Positions 10,461 to 24,263 of a DNA stretch of 64,000 bases are shown here, piece by piece; the first letter of the stretch is position 1, and each line of letters begins with the position of its first letter. The notes under the pieces were generated by a model. It worked only from the letters and a program-made list of their open reading frames with translations. It did no database searches and was not told where the DNA came from. The stretch spans positions 14,978,145 to 15,042,144 of the forward strand of contig CM076266.1 in assembly GCA_038380795.1 (NCBI GenBank), written 5' to 3'. A program made the translations under genes and the position numbers. This DNA is from Pyrocephalus nanus (Eukaryota > Chordata > Aves > Passeriformes > Tyrannidae).

Positions 10461-12944
10461 CCCAATTTTTATGGAACTGTGCTCCATTTATCAATCAACT
10501 TTTTTTACATGCTGTGTTTGTGTGTTTGTATGCTCATCCATACATAGAGCCCTAAATCTTACTTCTTTGTCCCTTTCTTTCTGTGAATTTTTAGTGTTAA
10601 AATATATGATGGTTCTGTTTTGGCCAGTATACCATTGTCCTCCTTAAAATTTGGAACTATCCCACTTGCTTTTTGATCACAACATTTTCCAGTGATCCTA
10701 CAAAAAAGTCTTCTGAACTGGAAGTTCTGTTAATTGCTCCATTTGTTCCTGTTGGGCACATTTTCCTGCCACTTGGAAACTCTTACACAGTGATGCTGTC
10801 CTTTAGTCTTTCATCTTATGCCATGGACCAGCATTATTTTAAGATGATGGGTGTTCAATCTTCAAAATATAATGATGAGAATGATTAGAAGAGGGAAGGG
10901 GGAGCACACAGATTGAATGCACACTCTTGTGTGCAGATTTTGTTCATCTGAGAGATTTTCCACTGCAATAAGCTGCAAGTTAAAAAGGAGAATCAGAAGG
11001 ACTTGATGACGGAGGCCAGCTCCCCCTCTTTTCCTTAGCCACACTGTTCTTAGCAGTTCATTCTTAGAGATTTTTGACTTGTGTTCAATTTCCCTAGCAG
11101 CAAAGTTCATATGTACTTGATTACTTACACAGGAGACAATTTAACCATGAAAACCTCATATGTGAGGGATTAGCTGAGGGCAAAGTAGGGCTCTTAAACT
11201 CTTAATGTAAGTATGGTCATGACAGCACAGTTTGATTAAATTGAAACATTTCACTTAGCAAAGAATAGATTTAATTCTAATAATTTTAAAGGTGCCAAAG
11301 AGTAAGGGGTACTCATTTCGCTCAGCACATGCTGTCTGCACATCTGTCTCCCTGAGGAGAACAATGAACAAACCCTGCACAGAAAAAATAAACTATTACC
11401 TTTTCTGTACATCATTCATCTTCTGGTACTTGGAATTGTTGTGGACACATCTGCTTGATTTCTACAAATCCTATTACACCTCATATAGAGAAATGAGGTT
11501 AGTGATATGAAGTTTCATTTGAGAGGCAAGACATGCTGTTGCTCTGTATTAGAGATAAAATATAAGTGTTAGAAATTCTCTCTTTTATTTCCTGCAGATA
11601 TAAAAACTAACTTACTTGTAATGCAAATGCTTATCAGGATACTACTGCCATATTTTTCCCATTGCAACAGTTTTGTCTCTGACCATGGGTTTCATGCTTA
11701 ATTTTTATGTTTACCATCAGTCATGCAATTCCAATTGACATATGATTTGATTTTTCTGCTACATAAACCAATTTTACCTCAGTGTAGTTCCAGTAACTGG
11801 GACTACTCACGCCATAAGAAAAGGACCAAGCCCTTTTTGTTTTCTTTAGTTTCTCTTTCCTTATTCTCTTGGGCCAGATTCTTAGCTGATTTAATTTTAG
11901 TCTCTTGTCTTCAGTACAGCTCTGCTGACAAACTGTATTGGCAAAATTTGCACTTCATTTTTACAGGTTAACTTTGAAATGAGTCAGTTAAAATTTCTGC
12001 CTTTCTGTTCTTTCCTCTGGGCTGAACATTTTGAGGCCCAACTTGCAAGATAGCTCCCTAAAAATAATCACCTTGAAATCAATGGCTGGTCTTAAGAAAT
12101 CTTGTTTATACATTTTATGTGATGTGATAAATTACTGCTGCACTGCATTAAGAGTTTGTACTGAGGGTGACTCAGGTGTATGGTATGAACTGCTTTATCC
12201 ACCAGCTAAAAATCTGTTCTCTTCTGCCTCACTTCTCTCTTACACAGAAGGGGAAAAGCAAATTGGATTCCTGACTGGTTCTGACTTCAGCAACAGAGTA
12301 AACAGCCCCCCAGGTGTGTGTGGAGACCAGAAAGTGTGTAACCGTCACCCTCGTACAATTGCTCACAATTTAAAAGCCAGCCAGCAGCAGGAACAGGAAA
12401 AGAAAAGGTCACAAGAGGACAGGCTCCATGGCCAGCATCAGGTTTCAGAGCAGGGACCATAAGGGAGAAAATGAAAAACATTTGGACTTAATTAAGGCAC
12501 TAATCTGGAAAAATGAGGAACAGTTGAATGCTGCAGAGTTGGGGCATTATAAAAACTTCTTTTCTTGATCACAAAGTAACCTTACAGTAGCTTCTGCTAC
12601 TGAGAATAAGGAAGGAAGAGGTTGGTAGGAACTGGGGCTCTGAGGTCTACCCTAGAGCACTGCTTTTTTATAGTGCAGTAGCATCAATAAAGGCAAAGGA
12701 GGGAGTACAAAAGGAAAGGGGTCTGGGAGAAAATGACATACATTGCTTAGAGCTTTGCTCCTTAACGGATAGTGCTTTCACATCTTTAAAAATATGTATC
12801 TCTCCTAGAAGTAGCTTTTCAATTGTCATCTTAAATTTTCTGCTAGAAAATTCTCTGTGTGCTTATATAAATAGCAGGTAAATCTTGAGTTATATAAAAT
12901 AACATTGTAGATAATATGCACATATATTTGTGTGTATTTATCTC

Positions 12945-12962
12945 AAAAAAAAAAAAAAAAAA
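12945..12962 (+). repeat. A18 homopolymer
   Basis: A run of 18 A. I looked upstream for a processed pseudogene that would explain a poly(A) tail and recognised none. Confidence 0.95.
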
Positions 12963-15244
12963 GGTGACAAGGACAGCTGCACAGTATGAGATAAAGAAGA
13001 GAAGATGCTGGAGTTCTTTCCACCCTTTGCAAAGTCTACCTGCACTATATCTTAGATTACCTAAAGGCAGGGGTATCTGACTTAGTTCCACTTCTCTGTG
13101 TTTTGCCACTGGTTTGGATGCAACCACGCTGAAGAACAAAATCAGGGGACTTTCTTCCACTCCGTGGCCTGCCCATACTTCAACATGAAAAGCACATTAG
13201 AAAAGCTGTATTTCTGGGCATCCCAGATAGGCAGACACCAAAAATGCTTGACCTCAAAGTCTGTCCTTTCAACTGCTGCAAACTGGCATAGGTATTCACC
13301 CAGGTAATGCAGTGTTGCTTAGTTGCACTGGTATAAGTTTACCCATTAGAAGCTCTATGTACACGTCTGAGAATACTGAATAAGCACGGATTCCAGTTAG
13401 ATGAGGGTCAAAAAAGATGTTGCATGTCGAAATGCATAATTTCTTTTTTTTTTTTTCATGGCCAAAAAAAGACTACGAAGAGTATATTTTGTTCAAATGT
13501 GGAGACTAAGGCAGGCTTGCCACCAGAGTTGGTAAGCATGTCTCATGCAAAACTTTCTCGGGAAACACAGTTTTCTATCCCAGGATTCAGAAAAAAGGAT
13601 GCTCATGAGCAGGAAATGAGACACAGTAATTTTTTTTTTTTAAATCACCTGGTTTATACCTTTAATCAATTAAATTTACATTTAATGGAGACAATTAATT
13701 TTCTGTATAATCAAATACAAAGTTGGATATTAGACTATTTTCCCCATTCTAGTTTCCCCATGAAATTTCTCTTTACCAGTTTGAGCACCCTTATGGCCAT
13801 ATCCTTATCTACAGAAAATTTACTCCATTAAGAATAGAACGTGTTGACTTATGTCATATAGGAGTATTGCCCAGGGTCCATGAATGTCTTCAGATGAGTG
13901 TGAGGCCCTGATTCTCCCACACCTTGTTTCATATGCAGCTGCCTGTGCAAACCAGTTTTAAACTGTGTATAGAAAGCTGCTCAAGTACCTGATAGCAGCC
14001 TTCATCTATTTTGCATGGTAAGTATAATACATGAAGTCAAGGTAGTGCAGAATCAAAGCAAACTCTTGTTCTCTCCCTTTAACAGACACAAAAAGAATGG
14101 AGCACTGATGTCTACTAGGGTAAAGAATTATGTAACAACTTTATGTTATTATTTGAGAAAAATTAAATACAGCTTATTTTTTTTGATAGAAATAGGTACT
14201 ATTTGGTAAGGAGACTTAGAAGTTTGTGGATCTTACATGAAAGTACTTTTTAAACTATATTTTGTGGCAATTCTTTCTAAAAATAGCTGTGGCATGCAGT
14301 AAATAGTATAGTTGTTGCTTTGAAAAAAATCTATGTCTGCAGTGGTCTGAAAATAAAATCCCACATCAAAGAGTACAGTACCAGTTAGCCCTGATCCACA
14401 GACAAAGGATATTTATGCAAGGCTGTGTGTGGAGTTATTTCTAAGCAATTCTTTTCCATTTAGTTTTTTTGGAATTGCAAATATTTTTCTATTCTCTTGT
14501 TTCCCCGTCACTGGTGAAATGTGTTCCCTTTCAGCCTTAGCAGAGTATTGGGCAGGTGTACTGAAAGCCCAAAACTTGCCATTGAAGGGATGCTTGCATG
14601 GCTCACTAAGCTGGTAGAGCTTATTCTGGTATCATTTAGGCCAAATTTATGCTGATGGAACACCCCTGGGTGAAATCCAGGTCTTTTGGAACTCAGAGCA
14701 AAGACTGACTCCAAGGACGGCCAAATGAAATCACCTTACAGAGAAAGCACTGGAAATACCTTTGTTATTTATACATTTGACCTAAGCCAAGTGATCTAAT
14801 TGTTGATGAATTTCAGTAAAGTACACCCCAGCTGATGCCATTAAAGTCAACCAAGTTAATCTTGTTTTACATATATGGGATTGGAATCAGAATTTGTCTA
14901 AAGATTTTTTTTTTCATTCATTTCAGTGGAAGAAGTGTAACCAAAGGTTTTTTTATTTACAGCTGAAAAAGGAGAAAGGAAGACTACAGTGAAGTTCTCT
15001 GAAGTGTCCAGTCTACTAGGGAGCAGCTTCTGTTGCCACTGCCTCTGCCAGCCTGTATAGTTATATGCCATCCTTATACGTTATTTCCAAAAGCCTCACC
15101 AAGGAACTTCCTGTCTTTTCTTATGTTGCCTTTCTCACAGAGAATATCACCAAGCAGGTTTTCTAATCCTTTTTAGCTCTTGAAAGGGTTGGCAGCACTG
15201 TAATGTTTTTAAGTAGCATCTTTGCCAGCTACATGTGAACACAC

Positions 15245-15266
15245 TTTTTTTTTTTTTTTTTTTTTT
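15245..15266 (+). repeat. T22 homopolymer
   Basis: A run of 22 T. It could be the poly(A) tail of a minus-strand retrocopy, but the DNA to its right shows no recognisable gene. Confidence 0.95.
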
Positions 15267-16889
15267 AACCTCTATTGCTGAGGCAAATTTAGGCATAGAT
15301 GCTAGGCAGCAATCATTAATGTTCTTTCATCCATGTGCATGGACTACTGCAGAGGTCCATCCCACTCTTCACAAGGGGTATATTTAGTTCCATCTAAGAG
15401 TCACTGAACACAAACATTGAGAAGGCACTGTCAGAGCAAATGAAGCAGAAAAGGTGCTCCCAAAAATCAGTGGATACAAATACCTCTCCTCTGCTTTCTG
15501 AAGATATGCCAGTTCCTCCTGTGTATACACCTGGTAGAGCAGCACTGCTCAAAGAAACATCTCAATCTTCCATGGCAACAAGCCCAGAAGCTGATCTGCC
15601 AGCCCCAACCTGGTTAACTACTAGCAGGCAGTAAGTAGGGGTAGCCAGCTTCCCAAAGAGCAAGAGCAGCCTGTATCTTCTGCACTGGGGACAACTTTCA
15701 CGGTGCTGCTCCAGTGCTGCAATTCTTAGGTGACTTTGAGGACACAGATTTCTAGGAAGTGTCCTTCGCTTTTCTGACAATCTGCTCGGAGGCCCAGACA
15801 TGTGAGTTTTGCTTCACCACCTATCCCAGGAGCCCTGCTAGCTGGCTGAGTCTACACGCATGTCTCATATTGTGTGCAGTGTTTTCAGAAAAACAGCTTT
15901 TTGGTCTTCACCTTTTCTTGTCTTTCTCTGTTAAGAATATTCCCATGTCCCTAGAAGCCCTATGAAACTGCACTGCCAAATAAATCTGCCTGCCCACCTG
16001 CCAATGTGTGTATACTCTGACAGACACGCTCAGGGCACTCAGCAGCAACCCTACGCTGCCTGTCAGCAGGTCAAAAGTGGTGCTGGCAAAATCAGTAGAT
16101 GCCACCACAAGAATCATGGGAGTTGTCACTTTTAAGTCCAGTTTCCGAATTCCTGGAAGCTTCTGGTAGGCATCCTATAATTAACCATTAGAAAAACAAA
16201 CCTGGAATATCTTCATGGAATATTAAAGGATTTATTAATATACAGACATAGAGTTGTAGAGACTATATGATCAACAAGAAGAACACCTTGCCTGCGGAAA
16301 GAAAAGGTAGTATGGGTGCACTTCTGTTTAGTTGTTTTAATTAGTGCAATTGCAATGAATGAATAAACTAGTCCAATGGAATAACCTTAAGTAGACATAT
16401 CCATGAACTTCTCACTGATGTCCCACAAGGCATGTCCTCACCTTTTGCATCTTCCTCTCTGGCTTTGTAAAAAGGACTTTTCTGTAAACTTTATTATTCA
16501 GCCTATTCCAATTAAGAGTACCTCTAAAAAACTTTGTTTCCTTCTCTCTTCTGTAGAGAGAAAAGTTTCTGTGTTGAAAATAAAAGCAACTCTTATCCCA
16601 TATTCTGTTCCCGTGTATATTCTGATATTCTAAATTTTACCAATGCAAATTCTCACTGCATGGGGGAAAGATGTAGTTATTTATACATAACTCAGAACAT
16701 GCTTTGGTACGTGTTCCTAGCTAAATATATGAAAAAAGACAACTACCAACTCAACATCATCTCCTGAAAAATTAACATTCTCAATTCAGTGACATTTTTC
16801 ATTATGCACCTTCATTTGGCATAGGACGCTATGCATGAAAGCATCCGATCTGGAAACTTCAGCTTTTGCCTCCTGTTCCTAGAGTTGGA

Positions 16890-17010
16890 GTTTTTTTTTT
16901 TAGTTTTTTTTTTGTGTGTGTGTGTGTGTGTGTTTTTTGGTGTTTTTTTGGTTGGCTGGTTGGTTGGTTGGTTGGTTTTTTTTTGGGGGGGGGTGTTTGT
17001 TGTTTGTTTT
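16890..17010. repeat. Compound microsatellite
   Basis: In order: T tracts, a (TG)10 run at 16913-16932, a (GGTT)n run at about 16949-16975, a T tract, a G9 run at 16985-16993, and TTTG units. Two overlapping open frames rich in Cys-Val or Trp-Leu-Val-Gly arise only from this repeat and are not genes. Confidence 0.95.
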
Positions 17011-19059
17011 TTATTTTAAATTTTATTTCAGTATATTTCTGACTATGTTTTCAAGCCTGAAGGATATAAAACATAAAAATATTAAACAGACATTCATATA
17101 TGTCAGAACCTCTACAAGACTACAATAAAAGGCTTGTTATCAATTAGTGAGTGATGCTTTAAATTACTTTTTTGTGTGGCATTTGGGAAAAACCTGGTAA
17201 TAGCAAAACACATGCTTTCTCCTTCCAAGTGTAAATCAAACTTTGACTACTTCACACTCAGCCTGTCTTTCAGATATGTAACTATAAATCCATTATATTT
17301 CATCTCTAGATATGATGCTCCAACTCCCAGTTTTAGGTAACTTAAACTATGTCATATGCACTCTCATGAATTAAAATATAGTTGCTGTGTTTTATAAAGA
17401 AACAGCAGATTATATATTATCACTGCTATCACAGAGGGCCTTACTGAATTATTCCTTCAACTGTAGTATGAAACTTTAAATCTTAGTAACTGAAGTATGA
17501 ACAAATGGACTAATAAAATGTTTTCTTGACCAAAGTTTCATCTATTCCAGTATCCTATCTCCTAGCAGATATGCCAGGAAGAGTATTACAAAAAAAGAAT
17601 ATTTCAGGATTTCTTTGGAATACTCTCCCACCTTCCACAATTTGTGACCCTGGGATTACCTTTTTTTAAAAACCTTTATTCCTTATAACAAAATGATATT
17701 TTTAATAAATATAATAATAAAGTATGTAGTACAGATATTAACTTTTTATGTTGTGTACTTGTATACTTGTATAAGACTAACATCTTTCTTTAGCTTTACT
17801 TCACAAGCTGGGAAACTCATGCTAGATTTCTTGTGCTAAACAACAGTGGTCTCCTTGCTTTCTATATGGACAGGCCCTGCTGCTCTGGGACCTGGTGTAG
17901 GGGAAAGAAGCCATAGGAGACTTCATGTTCCAACAAGCCCTTGGCATGGAAAACATCCCAGTAGCTTTCAAACTGAATGGATCCTTCTTGCACCTTGGGT
18001 ACCTCTATCACATAATGACCAGGGTCTGTGTAACTCCTTTGCTGTCCCCTGTACCAGAGATATCACGAGGTTTCTGACATCAGGCGTCTCCTTTCTTCTC
18101 TCTTACATCTGCTAAGTAATTCAGTGAGTATACCTAATCCACCTTCATTTGTGTTATCGTTACTATGTGGACTATAATTAGTAAAAATTTCCTAGGATAT
18201 CCTGCATCCTTTCTGTGACACATTTTACCCTTAACCCAGGAGACAAATTACCAAAATGGTTCCATTTCTTTCTGTTCAGGACACAGATGTTTTGGCACAG
18301 GATTTGCACTGAAGAATGACAGCTTCAGTATTACCAGTCTTTTCCTTCCTCTCGCTGCTACGCTGCTCATGGCCAAGAGCTGGATTGTCACAGGCCTTAT
18401 AACCTTCTTTTCTTAACCTGGCTGCCTACAGAAATGAGGTAACACTGCTTTTTATCTGGTTTGGTCTGTTGGGCTTTTTTCCCCCCGTCTGCCAGTTCCC
18501 TGGTAGTAACAGAGGAATCCACTGAGAAATTTAATCTACATCTGAAAAAAGAGTCTCAAAGCAAACGATGTTCTTACTGGTTTTGCAGCCATAAGAAGGT
18601 AGGGGAGAACAGTGAGACAAAATCATGCCATTGTGAGGAATTATTGGGCATAAACTGTGCCATATTGTAGGTGGCAGCAGCTGGCTGATGAGCTGGATTT
18701 GCTAATTTAAAGTACAGTTATAGCTTCTCCTTGGTGGACCTTAACTAACTAAGACATTTTCAATATATCTATGTAAAAATAATACATATGAAAAATAAAA
18801 TAAAAGTAAATGTATCAACTATGTAAAATACTCAGATAATAAACTATGAAAATTTTTAGGCTTCTTCACCACTGATTAAAAACTGTCATAGTTTTAACTT
18901 ATTTTCTTTATATGTATGATACAAAGCCTGAAAATAGCAAGTATAAAGAATAATAATAATTTTTTTATGCTTTTAAACATACTGATTTTCTGGGGGTTCT
19001 AAGAGGACAGACTTTTATTTAATTGTATTTCTGGGCTGTTGCCAGGCTGTCACTATTCC

Positions 19060-19129
19060 CTAGAGCTGAATCTCTGGACATCAGAGGTTCTCCCCTGGAG
19101 CTGCATCTATAGACATTAAAGATTCAGAG
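19060..19129 (+). repeat. Degenerate 35-bp tandem duplication
   Basis: Two adjacent 35-bp units, 19060-19094 and 19095-19129, both starting ct(a/g)gagctg. They match at about 24 of the first 31 positions and then diverge. No function is suggested. Confidence 0.7.
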
Positions 19130-22100
19130 TCGTTACACCTTAAGCTAGAAGAGACAGGGGACTAGGTCCTAATTACAGCTTATGCCCATTTAAGGTTTTT
19201 TAAGCTTAATGCAGAAGCCTTGATGCAAATGAAAATCAGGTCCTCAGTCACTTCAAAAGTACTCACAAAAAAGGTTAAAATTCTATTTAACTTACTCTTC
19301 TTATCAAAGCCTTGGAAAAAGAGAGCCTTTTCACAACCACTGAGCACTGCATGTTTTATCTGAAGTCTGCCGTTTAAAGAGGGTGATTGATTTTTCCACA
19401 TTAAGGGCAAAATAGCAGGAGATCTGTGCCTCACTAACTCTTATGCACATACCTGCTAGCAACAGAGAGGCTCACTATTCAAATAAAAATGGGATTTCTG
19501 GGTTTTAAGTGTAGGAATTGCAGGGCTCAATTCCTTTGGCCTTGTCTTAAATTAAGAGCCAGAAATTATTTCCCCACGAGACTTCAAGTTAGATCTTTGC
19601 CAAGGCCATGGGTCACTTGATTGCCTCCAGAAGTTTACTCTAAACTTAGCTGGTGATGTGTCGATGTGATGAGGTTTCAGCACATGATACTTCATAGTGA
19701 CCAAAGGTGGTTCCCATGATTTTTTAAATTCATTTGGGGAATAGGAGTACATGAAATCTGACTGTAATTTTCAGGGTTTTATTCCATGTTATATTTTTCC
19801 AGAAATTCAAGCATTTACAAGTACCTTTAATTTCTCACTTCCATCCGTACACTGTAGAGTTATTCATGGAAATGAAAAATAAAACTGCCATGTAGATGCA
19901 CTGCTGTGAAAAAAAAATATTACTAATTAAATGTGCAGCAAGTGACTATGATAAAGCCTCTTGGTAATATGCCTGGCCACTGTGGGACAAGAGGTCATGC
20001 TTCATGTGCCAAGAATGACAGCAAGATGCTACAGGGGTTTGAGAACCAGTCGGAGAGTCAGTTCTCTAGTTCAGTGACCTCACTTCAGTGGGAAATGTAT
20101 AAACACAGAAGTCGACCAAATAAATTTAGATATATTTATAACTCTCTTGTGTCATGAAGTACACTAAAGACAAGGGATGTATGAATTACAGATTACCAGT
20201 AATGGTAAAAGAAACCAACAACAAACTCGACTTTAAATATATATTATACGGAGCAGACAAGAAAACAACCCACGAACTTTCCAGAGAAGACTGCCAATAG
20301 CTCAGTGACACTCGGCTTTTCCACAGCAGGATCTTTTTCCTATAAGGTTTGCCTCTAACAGGAACCTCCATCTTATTTAGCAGTGTAGGCAGAACAAACT
20401 GGCTGGGGTCCTCTGAGAAACCTTGCAATAACATTAAGGCTTCCTTGCCTCAGTGCCTAACTGGAAAAGGAGAATATAGTTTTCTTGCTCACTGTGTGTC
20501 ATACAGACAAAGTATTCAAATTATTTCTTTGAAATGAAAGAAAGAAAACAGCAAGTAAGAACTGCTTTAAGAGGTATTAAAGAACTATTTTAAATTTCTT
20601 GAGATTGAAATGATGAAAATTCCTTGCAGTTCAGTCTCCCACACATCCCATACATTTTGCAGAGACCTACTGGATGATTTAAAAGCAGTCCAGATCACAA
20701 TTTTCATTAAAACCAATGGTCTATCTTGTGATTCAGGAGCAATCTGCTCACCCTCAACCCTGCAGCTCTGCTAGATAGTGCTGCACGTGTGCCACCTTTG
20801 CACTCCCCGAACATCCTGTGCAGACTGTATGCTGGGACAATCATCTGCAAGTGATGACCCAATGAGCAAGTCTTCTGCATTATGAAACTGAAACACAGAG
20901 AAGCATTTCCTTGTATTACAGCATAGACACATTGCAAAATGCACACACAAAAAAAGGTTTTTATGAGAGCATGTAATAAACCATCTAGAAAGCCAAAGTG
21001 TATCCGTGCCGCAGATCATCAGGTGTTAAAAGAAGGGCTGTCTGTGCAGGGTTCCTACTCTAGTCACTGCCTTGAAAGGTCTCTCTGTAGCTGTAGTCTT
21101 CATTCAAAGATTTTTATGAAGCATCTTTTCATTGTCAGCATAGCACCTTTGAGAACTAACTCAAAGCTCTAAGTAAAAATAATTACACCCTTGTCTCTGA
21201 AACAGAGACTCCTCTTGCTACACAGCATTTCTAGAATCAGATACACAGTGGTCAAGTATAATCTCCTGGATTGCAGTTACAAAGGGCATTCTATGCTTTC
21301 TTTGAAAAAAGAGGCAATATTTGATTTTTTTTAAGTCTTCTAGTGTTTGTCCCTCTTTTCAGGCTTCATTGACAGTGCTACAGGAAGTTTCATAGCAAAT
21401 ACCTTTTCTCCCCTAGGATGCATACAGCTGGGCTGGCAGATGGACTTACAACTCTGCACATTTTTCAAATGTTTCCTTTACTGCTTTTTAGGAACACCTA
21501 TTTTTATAAACCTTTTGTAACTTCTAAGTTGTCCAACCTTCATGGACATTTCTTTCCAAATGAATATGAAACAGTGTCTTCATTACTTCTGAATTACTCA
21601 TTTCTGTCCATCCTACTTAATCTTGTGTTTATGCTCAGTTTCTCTTCCCCCTCTTTATTCTGATTGCAAAAGCTTATTTCCCCCATCTTTTAAAGCATAA
21701 TATTTTGTTCCTATCCTCTCATTTTAAAAAGCTTTTATTTATGTACTTCTCTTATATTTCCATTTTCAAAAATTCAGCTTTTTTTTTGATGCTTCCCAAT
21801 ACTACAGGTCTTTGTAGCGGCTTTTTCGTCCATGTAAGTAGGAAAACATATTTTGTGATGCTAAAAAAAGGGAGTTTGCTCTTCCTGCTTGCAAGCCTGC
21901 AGGTTCTCAGTCATGTGTATTTCCTTGGCTTCTCATTAAGAAAAACAAAAAAAGAGACAAGAACTATGTGTTCTTGGCTTGCCATAGTATTTTATTACCT
22001 TGAAGGACAGAGATCAACTTGTTGGGCAGAAAATGAAAACTTTAGAACAAGCAGCTTGTGGGTTTTTAAAAATAATTTTTATTTGGCATCACCAGTCAAG

Positions 22101-24076
22101 GTTTTCATATTGCTGAAATCTATTGCTGTCTTTGAAAAATCAGTCATCCTAAGCTGGTAAAAAATCAGTTCAAAGAGAGATTTTTCTTATTTTATGATTT
22201 CTTAGAAGCTTTTGAAAGTGTCACCTCAAAAGAAGGATAATAAATACTTAAAATATGTTCCTAGTCTCTTCTATGATGCAATAATAAAGGTCATAAATTC
22301 TGGCCTTCCACATATCACAACACAGAAGCTATGTTGAAAGAATATTAGGAGGTTGAGAAATCACATCCTGAGAAATTAGAAAATACCAACCAGCATTATT
22401 TTGGCTTCTGTGCTCTTGATGAACATACACTTCTGAGTTATACGGTTTGCCTTTAAAAAAAAACAAACAATCAAACCAGAACAAGAGATTCACAAAATGA
22501 GCAATTACTTTGTATTTGCTTTCTTTATGGCCAGTTGGGTGATCCACCATACAGAGGGCAGTTGTTTTGACTACTGGGCTGACCACCAGGAGTGATGGGT
22601 TCTCACCCTCCACGCAAATGAAGTTACATGCTTTTGACCTTTAATCTGCAAATATACACTATTGTAAGGGAAAATATTAAAATTAAGCATCTTGGATCCA
22701 TTCCAGGATTTGGAATAGGATGTGTTTTTTTGTGCAAGATTATTCTGCTTGTTGTCCCTAATTTGATCCTCCCTCCTTTGACCTACTCCTGCAAGTCCGT
22801 CTTGTCCCATTTATGGATCTCTGCCCAAACTCAGTCTTCTTGTTCAGTCCATTTCAAGATCAGATCAAAATCAATACCTGAAAACCTCCATTCGGCCATC
22901 CCCTAACACTGGAGGTACCTGAACTCTGAAGAGCTGAGATTTGTGTATGTGAGGCAGTTGCCATAGGCTCTTCCTACAGTCAGAGGAGAAGAAAAAGGCA
23001 CTTAAAGGGTGCCATTGATCCGTTTGAGACTTCAGGAGATAAACTGCCGCCCAGACTTCTCTGGCACATTGTCTTAATATGCATTCACTCCAAATCTTAT
23101 GCAAAGATGTTTCTTAGTAGCATACTAACTGCCCTTCCAATTGCCAACAGCATTTGTTTCAGTTTTCTGAGCTGTATGTTTTAGATCTGCTCTGTCCCTT
23201 GGATTTTTTCCCCATATTTATTTTATTTGCTTGTTCTGCTTATTTGATCTGGATCTTGGCTTCTTTATTATCTTAATTGGCATTTCTCTTTTTTTTTCCC
23301 CAAGAGCAATGTTTCAGCATTTAAAGGTTTGACAGGTTAATCATGACGAAAAGGAATGTACTTAAATCTCATTATATTTTTCAACTTCAAAGAGTTTTGC
23401 TCATATTTATTAATGTATCTTCACAATATTTAAGTCAGAATTACCACTGCTGTTTCAAAGGTAGGTGAACTGAGATGCAGACATTAAAGCTTAAACATCT
23501 TATATATTCAACAGGTACAAATAGTCAGCAGGAGGCCTAATATGTAGGAAGCAGAAGTCTGGTACTAAGAGGTTTTTCAAAACTTGCCCAAGTTCCCCAG
23601 CCTCTTTGAATGTGTGCTCTAGTGCAGTGAACACCTTCATCATTTTTGAAATGCAATGGTATTTCTCAAAGGCTGCTGAAGTACTCCAGACTTAAGTATC
23701 TAAAAAACCACTAACCTAAATGAATCTCTGCCTGGTCTAAAGCAAACTAGTACTATGCAGTAATACCTTACTGCATGTAGGTGGATTTTCTCTAAATGTG
23801 ATGTAAAATTCCTCCATGAACACTAAAGTGCAAGAGAGAATAGCACCCTAGCAATAAGTGCTCTAAAACTTCACAGATTATGGGAAGATGGGAAGTATTA
23901 AAATTGTCTGTTGGTACTGTTCCCCCCATAAAGGCTCCAGTTCACAGCACCACAGAAGACAGAGGTTCATCCTTTTATTACCATGTATTGGCATTTCTAC
24001 TTGTGCTGACATACAGCAAAAGCCCTGCTATGAAAACCCCTCTATTGATTTAATTCTGAAAATATACTACACTGCT

Positions 24077-24105
24077 AAACAAACAAACAAACAAACAAAA
24101 AAAAA
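24077..24105 (+). repeat. (AAAC)n microsatellite with A tract
   Basis: Five or six AAAC units followed by a run of A. Confidence 0.95.
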
Positions 24106-24214
24106 TAATGTGGGCCTTGCAACTCTGGATTTTTTTTTTTAGCCAGTTTATTACCCTAAAATACTAAGTAATGCACATTATTACTGTACATCATAAAATT
24201 CCTAATAATGTAGG

Positions 24215-24263
24215 TATACTCTTCAGTTTATTCTGATAGTTTATACTCTTCAGTTTATTCTGA
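24215..24263 (+). repeat. 22-bp direct repeat, two exact copies
   Basis: The 22-bp sequence starting tatactcttcag occurs at 24215-24236 and again at 24242-24263, separated by 5 bp. This is a short, recent tandem duplication. Confidence 0.95.

Larger units (their letters stand above)
10461..16889. other. Non-coding stretch, 6.4 kb
   Basis: No coding exon, RNA gene or recognised interspersed repeat. The longest open frame, 12031-12462 (143 codons), starts at TTG and has no recognisable domain. It contains an A18 run at 12945-12962 and a T22 run at 15245-15266; neither adjoins an identifiable processed gene. On the + strand at 15440-15631 an open frame ends in a splice-donor-like sequence (GCA/GTAAGT at about 15630), but nothing else supports an exon. 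Confidence 0.5.

Noticed and set aside
12031..12462. 143-codon open frame
   Set aside because: Starts at TTG, no recognisable domain, no promoter or splice context.
12945..12962. Poly(A) run as a processed pseudogene tail
   Set aside because: No recognisable coding sequence precedes it.
21705..22160. 151-codon open frame
   Set aside because: Starts at TTG, is Phe/Leu-rich and matches no domain; lengths like this are expected by chance over 64 kb.
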